The position numbers and the translations under genes were made by a program. Source: Holzapfeliella floricola DSM 23037 = JCM 16512 (GTDB taxonomy: Bacteria; Bacillota; Bacilli; Lactobacillales; Lactobacillaceae). Taken from it: a DNA stretch of 41,240 nucleotides. Positions 7,507 to 16,100 of the stretch are shown piece by piece. The stretch is from contig NZ_AYZL01000018.1 of the NCBI RefSeq assembly GCF_001436605.1, positions 1 to 41,240 on the forward strand, given 5' to 3'. Within the stretch, counting starts at the first letter, position 1. The number at the start of each line of letters is the position of its first letter. Below the pieces are notes generated by a model, which ran no database searches, was not told where the DNA came from, and worked only from the letters and a program-made list of their open reading frames with translations.

Positions 7507-9866
7507 AGTTTTGAAATATAATAGTTGTTTAATTTTTTGAATATAATTCTGTATAAAACGAACAATGGCCATGCAGTTAGGATTAAAGGAACATACCAAA
7601 TAGCTAAATTAAAACTAAAAATTGAAGTAAGTTCAAATAGTTTGCCTAAGAACCCATATGAAACGATAATCCCAATAACCACAAGGGACAAGAGTCCATA
7701 CTTGATGGGTGTTAGCGGTTTGCTTAGATAAAGTAAAGTGATGAATCCGACTACCGTAATCATAAGTGAAACCATGGTTGAACTATCCGCAAATGGCACT
7801 TGTGCATAACTTTGTAAAAATGAAAAAATAATGACATAAGTTACAATTGATAAAGCAGCAGGTGCTGCAATCGACAGTACATTATCCATAAATCGCCCGG
7901 TTGGTCGACTAAAATCAGGTTCCAAGGCTAAGAAAAATGAAGGAATACCAACTGTTAACATTGTAGCAGGTGTTAATTGGCTAAGGTGGAATGGATATTG
8001 TAGATTAACAAAAATGAAAATAACAGCCAAAATAATCGAATAAATGGTTTTATTCAAGTACATTGAAGCGACACGCTCAATATTATTAATTACTCGGCGT
8101 CCTTCATTTAAGATGTTAATCATATTATCAAAGTTAGCGTCTAATAGCACAAAGTCGGCAACTGATTGACTGGCATCATTTCCACCTGCTACGGCAATGG
8201 CACAGTCAGATTGCTTGAGTGCTAATACATCATTAACACCATCACCTGTCATTCCAACAGTTTTACCAAGTTTTTGGTAAGACTTAATCAAATTACGTTT
8301 TTGCGTAGGGGAAACACGACCAAAGATATTGTAATTTTGTACAAGGTAAGTGAAATCGACGTTATCGGTTTGTTGGCTCATATCGACATAGTCTTTAGCG
8401 CCTTTAATCCCAGCACGTTGGGCAACATTGCTAACAGTTACGGGATTATCACCAGAAATTACTTTTAAGTCGATGCCTTGTTCAGCTAAGTAATTGAAAG
8501 TCTGTTTAGCTGAGGGACGAACTTCATCAGCGATTTTGAGCCAACCCATTGGTTTGAGGGATGCATCATCCAGTTTCTTTAAGTCACCAGTTCCTTTAGC
8601 AATCAAAATAATTCGAAAACCATCGGCTGTGGCTTGTGCAATTTTTTCAGCCATGTCAATCGGAAGACTTTGGTTTTTAAAAATGAATTCAGGGGCTCCC
8701 ATTAACCAAAACTCATGCGGGTTATCAGTGAAACTAGCGCCACTCATTTTTCGATCTGAAGAAAATGGGAGTGCTGCAGAAGCTTCTTTTGTAGTAGGTG
8801 TCTTAGTGTAACCCAAAATCACACGTGCAGTCGCATTGTCATCTTGATTGGCAGTGACAATAGCTTGTGTTTGGTCGATTAATTCTTCTTTAGTTAAATC
8901 AGAAACCGGTTCAATTTCATGAATATGCAGATTACCGGTTGTAATAGTTCCAGTCTTATCCAAACAAAGTGTATCAATACGTGCTAGTGATTCAATCGCA
9001 TTAATTGAACGCGTTAAGACTTTTTTACGGCTGAGGTTCAACGAACCGACGGCTAACGCAACAGAAGTTAATAGAACAAGTCCTTCGGGAATCATGCCGA
9101 TGACAGCAGTTGCTGTTCCCAAGATGATTTGAATATAACCGCCACCTTTTAAGTAACTTGAGATGGCCAAAATAATTCCCAACGGAATAATGATATAGGT
9201 TAATATTCTGATGATTTTGTTAATCATATTAAGTAATTGACTTGAAGGCTTTTTCTCAGTTTTAGCTTCAAGTGATAATTTTGAAATAAAACTGTCATGT
9301 CCAACTTTTGTCAATTGTACAATGGCTTGACCACTATTAATAAAAGAGCCAGATAACACTTCATCTTGATCTTTTTTGATAATGTTACGTGATTCACCAG
9401 TTAAAGGCGATTCATCGACTTCAAGTCCGTTAGTTTGCAGTACAATACCGTCTGCAGGAATTTCATTTCCACGTTTTAAGGTTACAATATCACCTTCAAC
9501 AAGCTCATCTTGTGATAATTGAATTGACTTACTATCACGTTTAACTGTGATTTGTTGCATTGTGATTAAACTCATAGCATCAACTTGACGCTTTGCTCGG
9601 AGTTCTTGGAAAATGCCAATGACAGTATTAAATAAAACAGGGCCTAAAAACCAGAGGTTGGCATATTTACCAGTAATCGCAACTAAAATTGCAAAGAACA
9701 GATTAATCGCATTAAATAAGGTTAATGTATTTTCAGAAATAATCTGCTTAACACTTCGAGTTAGTGATTGTACAGGCAAGTTAACTTTACCTTCTGATTT
9801 TTTTTGATTGACTATTTGTGAACTCAACCCATTTTGAATGAGTTCTGTTGTTGCTTGACTCTTCAT
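7497..9866 (-). CDS. P-type cation ATPase, probable Ca2+ exporter type
   Basis: A 789-residue membrane pump. The actuator motif TGES is at about 156-159, the membrane motif PEGL at about 260-263, the phosphorylation site DKTGT with D303, and TGDGVND in the hinge region. PEGL in membrane helix 4 is seen in Ca2+-type pumps, and the overall architecture, without an N-terminal metal-binding domain, is like the CtpE branch. Ca2+ or another divalent cation is therefore likely, but this is inference. A GTG at 9872 is an alternative start; the ATG at 9866 is better spaced from the weak GGGG site. It stands alone between terminators. Confidence 0.85.
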   Translation of the reverse strand: MKSQATTELIQNGLSSQIVNQKKSEGKVNLPVQSLTRSVKQIISENTLTLFNAINLFFAILVAITGKYANLWFLGPVLFNTVIGIFQELRAKRQVDAMSLITMQQITVKRDSKSIQLSQDELVEGDIVTLKRGNEIPADGIVLQTNGLEVDESPLTGESRNIIKKDQDEVLSGSFINSGQAIVQLTKVGHDSFISKLSLEAKTEKKPSSQLLNMINKIIRILTYIIIPLGIILAISSYLKGGGYIQIILGTATAVIGMIPEGLVLLTSVALAVGSLNLSRKKVLTRSINAIESLARIDTLCLDKTGTITTGNLHIHEIEPVSDLTKEELIDQTQAIVTANQDDNATARVILGYTKTPTTKEASAALPFSSDRKMSGASFTDNPHEFWLMGAPEFIFKNQSLPIDMAEKIAQATADGFRIILIAKGTGDLKKLDDASLKPMGWLKIADEVRPSAKQTFNYLAEQGIDLKVISGDNPVTVSNVAQRAGIKGAKDYVDMSQQTDNVDFTYLVQNYNIFGRVSPTQKRNLIKSYQKLGKTVGMTGDGVNDVLALKQSDCAIAVAGGNDASQSVADFVLLDANFDNMINILNEGRRVINNIERVASMYLNKTIYSIILAVIFIFVNLQYPFHLSQLTPATMLTVGIPSFFLALEPDFSRPTGRFMDNVLSIAAPAALSIVTYVIIFSFLQSYAQVPFADSSTMVSLMITVVGFITLLYLSKPLTPIKYGLLSLVVIGIIVSYGFLGKLFELTSIFSFNLAIWYVPLILTAWPLFVLYRIIFKKLNNYYISKLEA

Positions 9867-10000
9867 TGACACAACCCCAATACTTATATATTTAGAAACG
9901 ACAGTGGTCTAAAACCCTTCCTATACTACTATGCTTATTTTTCTTTAATAATTCAACCATTTCACCATAATTTTTGTAGATTATTAATATTTGAACAAAA

Positions 10001-10026
10001 TAAAAAGACCTCTGGAGGTCTTTTTA
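10001..10026. terminator. Terminator of the ABC exporter gene
   Basis: AAAAAGACCT-CTGG-AGGTCTTTTT is a perfect 10-bp hairpin just after the ABC gene stop. It has T-runs on either strand. Confidence 0.9.
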
Positions 10027-10028
10027 TT

Positions 10029-12371
10029 TTATTCGCTACGTAAAGCAGTTGAAGCATCTTTTTTAGAAGCCATTTTTGATGGAATGTGACCACCTAACAT
10101 CGTTAATGCTGTACTAATAATAATTAGAATAATAGCATGGACGGGGTTAAGATTTGCAACATTTTCCATATTTGTTATTTGATAAAGTAACGCATTAATT
10201 GGGAATAATGCAAGATAACCAATTCCAACACCTAATACCCCTGAACCGAGTCCTAAAATAAAGGTTTCAGCATCAAAGACGTGTGTGATATCTGATTTTC
10301 TAGCGCCTAGTGCTTTTAGAACACCGATTTCTTTTGTGCGTTCAATAACAGAAGTATAAGTTAAAATACCAATCATAATCATACTTGTTACCAATGAAAT
10401 ACCTGCAAAAGCAACAAGAACGTAGGTGATACCGTCCATTAATCCACCTGTTAAGCTTGAAACAGTTCCTGCCATATCAGTGTAGATAATTTTATCTTCA
10501 TCTGATTTACCTTCATTGTATCGATTAAGGTAGGTTAACACATTTTCTTTATTTTTAAAGTTGTCGGTGTAAATTAAGATACTTGTTGGAATATCATTAC
10601 CACCAAGGAAAGCAAGTGTTTGAGTTTTAGCCATATCGCTTGTAATAGGCTGACCAGTTAGCACATTGTTATCACTTTCTTTTTGAGCTTTAACGATTTC
10701 AGAATTTGCGTTATCTTGAATGATTTCTTGCGCAAGTTTGTCAGAGTAAGCGATTCCTGGTGCTAGTGCTGTGGTTCTTGAATTTTCATTTGATTTCAAA
10801 ATCCCAACGACTTTAACTTCTCGATTTTGTGAGTTATTATAAGCGGTTGTTAAATCTTGAGTAGGCATGAAGTTACCTGTAGGTAATTGTTGATAGTAGT
10901 TGTTATTATTAACTAATTTAATATTTGTTCCAATTATTTGGTTGTAGTCTAGTTTTTGATCATTTGAGACATCAAAGCCTAAATTCTTAAGAGCGTTAAT
11001 ATTAGTTTTGTTATCTTTATCAACGATTAAGACAACATCAGTTGGGTTTGAAGGGTACTCACCATTAACAAGTTGATAATTATCTTTCAAGAAGTTTCCT
11101 TTACTTTGATCAAGTTGTTCAGGAAAAACAGATACACCCATCCCGGTCATAGCAGACATTTGCTGAGACATGTTACTCCCATTGTCTGATTGAGTTGAGA
11201 ATTTAACACTTTGAATTTTTCCATTTACTTCGCGGAGTAAATTCATACCTGTTGCTCGATTATAACTGATATTATTGCTATCGTTAGGATTGATTTTAGT
11301 TAAGTAGTCAAGATAGTTAGAATCAATTTTGTTAGCATGTGTTGCTGCTTCACTTTGATCTTGTTGGGCAATCACATAATTAATGTTTTCAGATTTAGAA
11401 GTATCTGATTTGTCTTTTGTGATGGAAGAACCTACAGAAGTTTGAGTGGCTACTTGTGAAATAGTAATTGGGAACTTAGATAGCGTTTCACCTTGAGTTT
11501 GCCCAATTTGAATGCGAAACCCATTGGATAATCCCAGAACAATGGCAATACTAATAATTCCGATACTTGAAGCAAAAGCAGTTAGCAACGTACGTCCTTT
11601 TTTAGTTTTAAGGTTTGTAAAGGATAGTTTAAGAGCTGTCCACCAACTCATTTTAGTACGTTTTAAGTTGAATTGTTGGTTACGATTACTATCATCATAT
11701 GGATTAGTATCATCTTGAATCTTACCATCAGCAAAACGCACAATACGATCTGAATAATCTTTAGCTAGTTCTTCATCATGGGTAACCATAATCACTAGCC
11801 GATCTTTAGAAATTTCTTTAATCAAGTTCATGATTTGAACACTTGTCTGACTATCTAAAGCACCTGTTGGCTCATCAGCTAATAGAATTTCAGGGTCGTT
11901 GGCAATCGCACGGGCAATTGCAACACGCTGCATTTGACCACCAGAAAGTTGAGCAATTTTTTTCCCAATATGTTCGCCTAGCCCAACTCTAGTTAATGCA
12001 TCTTTTGCCTTTTGTGTTCTTTCTTCAGAGGATACGCCGCTTAGTGTCATACCTAATTCTACGTTATCTAAAATAGATAAATGACCAATTAAGTTATAAC
12101 TTTGAAAGATGAAACCGACGGAATTATTACGATAAGCGTCCCAATCAGTGTCTTTGAAATTCTTAGTTGATTTGTTTTTGATTAATAAATCACCAGAATC
12201 ATATTTATCTAGTCCGCCAATAATATTTAGCATGGTTGTCTTACCAGAACCACTAGGTCCTAAAATTGAAACGAATTCTTTATCTCGAAAAGAAAGCGAA
12301 ACATCATCCAATGCTTTAGTTGTCGTATTTCCGACATGGAAATACTTTTTAAGATGTCTTAGTTCTAACAT
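10029..12371 (-). CDS. MacB-type ABC transporter, ATPase fused to FtsX-like permease
   Basis: A 780-residue fusion. Residues 1-225 are an ATPase with Walker A GPSGSGKT (38-45), signature LSGGQMQR (142-149), Walker B ILLADEP (162-168) and a switch histidine in VTHDE. A membrane helix near 265-285 is followed by a large extracellular domain and three C-terminal helices with the FtsX/MacB sequence ERTKEIGVLKALGARKSDI. MacB-type pumps use conformational change to export peptides, drugs or lipids, or act in envelope-stress signalling. The ATG at 12371 has AAAGGGA about 8 bases upstream; an upstream ATG at 12401 lacks a site and lies inside the promoter. The divergent MarR gene and shared palindrome suggest direct control of this pump. 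Confidence 0.9.
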   Translation of the reverse strand: MLELRHLKKYFHVGNTTTKALDDVSLSFRDKEFVSILGPSGSGKTTMLNIIGGLDKYDSGDLLIKNKSTKNFKDTDWDAYRNNSVGFIFQSYNLIGHLSILDNVELGMTLSGVSSEERTQKAKDALTRVGLGEHIGKKIAQLSGGQMQRVAIARAIANDPEILLADEPTGALDSQTSVQIMNLIKEISKDRLVIMVTHDEELAKDYSDRIVRFADGKIQDDTNPYDDSNRNQQFNLKRTKMSWWTALKLSFTNLKTKKGRTLLTAFASSIGIISIAIVLGLSNGFRIQIGQTQGETLSKFPITISQVATQTSVGSSITKDKSDTSKSENINYVIAQQDQSEAATHANKIDSNYLDYLTKINPNDSNNISYNRATGMNLLREVNGKIQSVKFSTQSDNGSNMSQQMSAMTGMGVSVFPEQLDQSKGNFLKDNYQLVNGEYPSNPTDVVLIVDKDNKTNINALKNLGFDVSNDQKLDYNQIIGTNIKLVNNNNYYQQLPTGNFMPTQDLTTAYNNSQNREVKVVGILKSNENSRTTALAPGIAYSDKLAQEIIQDNANSEIVKAQKESDNNVLTGQPITSDMAKTQTLAFLGGNDIPTSILIYTDNFKNKENVLTYLNRYNEGKSDEDKIIYTDMAGTVSSLTGGLMDGITYVLVAFAGISLVTSMIMIGILTYTSVIERTKEIGVLKALGARKSDITHVFDAETFILGLGSGVLGVGIGYLALFPINALLYQITNMENVANLNPVHAIILIIISTALTMLGGHIPSKMASKKDASTALRSE

Positions 12372-12419
12372 TTGAAATCCCTTTCTACTCATATAGTTCA
12401 CATGTATTAATTATTAACA

Positions 12420-12460
12420 ATTGTAAACTGTTTGACAAAATTGTCAACACACTATATTAT
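12420..12460. promoter_or_regulatory. Divergent promoters sharing one palindromic operator
   Basis: TTGACAAAATTGTCAA (12432-12447) is a perfect inverted repeat. On the plus strand it gives TTGACA, 17 bp, TATTAT (12455-12460) for the MarR gene. On the minus strand the other half gives TTGACA, 16 bp, TACAAT (12420-12425) for the ABC gene. A MarR dimer on the palindrome would cover both -35 boxes at once. The boxes are seen directly; the regulation is inferred. Confidence 0.75.
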
Positions 12461-12486
12461 TTTTTAGAAAAGGACGTGAAAATTTA

Positions 12487-12924
12487 ATGGAAAATAAAGA
12501 AAATAAACTAACAAACTCTTCACTTGAGGTTGTTAGTATCTTGATGCGTGTTTTGTTTCATAATATGAGGCTAGATGGATCGCTCTCCAGAATGCAATTA
12601 CTAACTTGTTTTGTAGTTATTGACGAAAAAAAAGTTAAGATGTCAAGATTAGCTGATTTGATTGGTATTTCACGGGTACAAGTAAGTCATTTAGTTAAGT
12701 CACTTGAAGAACAAAATATCGTTGCACGCAAAACTAACCCTGATAATCGGCGAGTAGTTGAAGTTGAAATGACTCAATATGGATATGATTATGTGCAAAA
12801 GCAATCAGAAGAATGGCGTGAAAATTTCGAAAAAGAAATGGCTAGTGTTTCTAAAGCTGACTTAGCTAAACTAGATCAACACTTAAGTCAAGCAGTTGAA
12901 ATATTGAAGAGAAATGGCAAATAA
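12487..12924 (+). CDS. MarR-family transcriptional regulator
   Basis: A 145-residue winged-helix protein. The recognition helix region is MSRLADLIGISRVQVSHLVKSL (about 51-72), and the wing contains RKTNPDNRRVVEVEMTQYG. Helical ends on both sides form the dimer interface. It is divergent from the MacB-type exporter, and a palindrome overlaps both promoters, so autoregulation and repression of the exporter are likely. The inducing signal is unknown; in such pairs it is often a drug, peptide or fatty acid. Confidence 0.88.
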   Translation: MENKENKLTNSSLEVVSILMRVLFHNMRLDGSLSRMQLLTCFVVIDEKKVKMSRLADLIGISRVQVSHLVKSLEEQNIVARKTNPDNRRVVEVEMTQYGYDYVQKQSEEWRENFEKEMASVSKADLAKLDQHLSQAVEILKRNGK

Positions 12925-13157
12925 TATTGCGAATAGAAACTAAATACAAATCATATTCCAATAATATGAAAACAAATTATAAGCTACAATTTAAAATGAT
13001 GGCGCCAGTTGTAAATAGTCAAAATGCTGTCACTACAGTGATTTGATTCTATATTAAGCTGTGATAATTACTTAAGTTAAAAAGATAATCAATGCAAATA
13101 GATATCAAACATGATTGGTTATGTTTTTTTAAAAGTGACTTTTTTTGTTGAGAAGAG

Positions 13158-13192
13158 TACCCTCTAGATATAAAATCTAGGGGGTATTTTTT
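13158..13192 (+). promoter_or_regulatory. SD-sequestering hairpin with candidate -10 in its loop
   Basis: TACCCTCTAGAT and ATCTAGGGGGTA pair over 12 bp (one G/T pair) around the loop ATAAA, and TTTTTT runs straight into the ATG at 13193. The 3' arm holds the G-run (13180-13184) that serves as Shine-Dalgarno, 8 bases before the start. TATAAA at 13169-13174 spans the loop and could be a -10 box, with TTGTTG 18 bp or TTGAGA 15 bp upstream. As RNA, the hairpin would look like a terminator and would hide the ribosome site. If transcription starts from the TATAAA box, the 5' arm is missing and the site is free. Confidence 0.55.
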
Positions 13193-16100
13193 ATGAAAAA
13201 TAAACAAAAGAATTTTGAATCAAAAGTATCTAAAAAAGTAGTTTATGCTAGTTCTGCATTACTTGCAGCCACAGCATTTGCAACAGTATCATCATCTGAT
13301 TTTGGGCAACATCTTAAAGGGGTTAATCCAATCGTTCAAGCAGCGACTGATTTACAGGTTGCACGTTTGGATGGGTTAGTTACAAATACAAAAAATATTA
13401 GCTTCTACGTACCTGGTGCGCAAAACCACTCCATTAAGAGTATAGGTGTAAAATCGCCTAAAACTGGAGGATGGCTTTCCTGGGGACCTTCTTCAATCAG
13501 AGTATCACCAGATAAACAACATTTCGATGTTACATTTACTAATTCGGATAATTTGAATTTTATTAATGACTCTAAAAATGTTGGTAACTCTATGACATTT
13601 GAATTAAAATTTGATGGAGATAATGGTATTAGAATCCCTTATAGTAAGGCCATTGACTCATCGGAATTAATGAATGCTAAAAAACAAGGTAAAGATGCAG
13701 TCGATGGGTTAGTCAGCCTAACTGCCCAGCAATCCGAAGACTATAAAACTCAAATTGAAAATGGTCAAACCACAGGTGGCATCGAAAGTATTGTAAAGCG
13801 AGCTAAAGCAGCTAATGATTTAGCTACTTTAGCTCAATATAAAAAGCAAAAACAGTCAGAATTAAAGCAAAAGAGTGGAGACGTTATTGATTGGATTATG
13901 TCTTGGTTTAGGAAAAACCCACTCACTTTACTTAATCCAAAAGAATTAGCACGACAAAATGCGCTTATTAATCAAGCCAAAACGGCTTTGAGCCAAGCTC
14001 AAACGGATATTAATAACGCCGATTCGATGACAAATGTTGATCAAATCGTTAATGCTGCAATTACACAGTTTAATCAAGCAAAAAATTCAACAGATACATC
14101 TAATGCAGATGCACTTAAAAAATCAGCACAAAATCAAGCTAAAAAAGAATTACAAATGAAATATGATGATTTAAATAATCAACTGAATATGATGTCTGAC
14201 TTAACAGATAAAAATAGTTTGCAAACAGAATTAGATAATGCTTTTAATTCTGGAAAAACAGCGATTGAAGGGGCCTCTTCTGTAGACGATGCTAATAGTA
14301 AAAAATCAACAGCTATTAGCAATTTAGAAAAAGTTTTAACAAAAGCTAAAAATGATCAAAAATCTAATCAAGATAATCGCTTAGCAACTAGTCGAGATCA
14401 AGCTAAACTAGGCTTTGATAACCAATATCAACAACTACAGGCTAAACTAAACAGCTTACCATATAGTAGTCCTAAAAAATCTGATTTAAATCGACAAGTA
14501 ACAGACTTTTATTCTAAATCTAATCAAGATAGTTTAACTCAAGCTCCTGATGAAGCAAAACTAGCTCAAGCAAAGACTAATTTAACACAAACATTTAACA
14601 CACTAGCCAATGACTTAGATATTGCTAAGTTACAGTATGACATAACAGATTCAATTAATACTGAATCTAAAAATGTTACAGGTGCTGTTAAAGGAATGGG
14701 AAGTATCCCTGACCCTGATAAGTCTAATATTTTAAGTTCTATTACAGGAGCTACAACCAATTTGGCTAATAATATTCCTAATACACTTTCAGAATTGGCA
14801 ACCTATAAAGAAAAAGTTAGCCTTGCTTTTAATCAAATTCAAGCTGATGCGGGTCTTTTGAATCAAGGTAACTTAGACCAAGCAAAAAATGCCGCAAAGA
14901 GTGCTATTAATCTAAAAGCTGGTGAAATGGAAGCTATTATTAATCAATTAGCTGACCCACAAAAATCACTGTTTCAGTCAGAGTTAAATGCTAAATCAAA
15001 AGCAGGCAGAGATAATGTAGATGGTGCGTCAAAATCAGCAGATGCGTTTCTTACTAAAGACAGTTCTTTAATAGATTTGGAAGCTCTTAAACAAAAAGCA
15101 AACCAAGCAAAAGCTGGTCAACAAACGGCTAATAACAATCAACAATTAGCTCAATCTGCTCAAGACTATATTCAAGGTCTACAACCACTTTCAGATGATA
15201 AAAAAACAGGATTTAACCAACAAGTTAGTGATTTGGTAAGTAGCTATCAAACTAAATTAACAGCTGATAATGCTGATGTTAATGCTTTATCAACTAGTTT
15301 TGATCAAGACCTTGAAAAAATAAAATCAGCAGCTAATTTAGCTAACCAAAAACAAATTTTGGATAGTCAAATTAAACAAAAAAGTGCTGATGCTCAAAAA
15401 GTTATTGATAATAGTTATAACTTGGATAATGACCAAAGAAGTCAATTTACCAAAGGTTTAGCTGAAAAGACAAGTGAGTTACGTCAATCAATTTTAGGTG
15501 CTCAAAATACTGCTGATTTAGAAACTAAGAAAAGTGAGATTGTTAAACTAGATGATTTTGCTAAAAATACAAAATTAGCAAACGATAAAGCAAAAGCAGC
15601 CCATGATTTGAAAACCAAAGCACAAGAAGTGAAGAATAATCTTGATAAGTTACCAGGACTAACAAAAGCTCAAATCGAAAGTGCTCAAAAATCAATTGAT
15701 GATAAGTTAAGTGATGGATTAAAGGGTGACTTTGTAACTAATAAAGATAATATTCTGTCCGATTTTACGAATATTTTCAATACTCAAAAAAGAACCTCAG
15801 ATTCAAGCAAAGAAACAATTAAAAATAATCTAGCTGATAAAATGTCTACACTTACAACAGACATTGGTAACCCATTTTTAGAACAACTAAGGAATAAGTT
15901 GAACCCAATCTTAGAAGATGCCAAGACCAAAATAGGTCAAGTTAAGTCTTATGATCAAATGAAGCAGATTGAAAATCTTGCTCTCGCTAATATGGAAGAT
16001 GAATACAATCAACTCAAATTAGCAGATGATAAGGCTAAAGCTAGTGCAACATTATCTGAAAATATTGATAGTGAAAATGGTCGAATTGACAATTTGACAG

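Noticed and set aside
12963-13045. Small inverted repeats CATATT/AATATG and TCACT/AGTGA after the first MarR gene
   Set aside because: The stems are 5-6 bp with no T-run; too weak to call terminators or operators.
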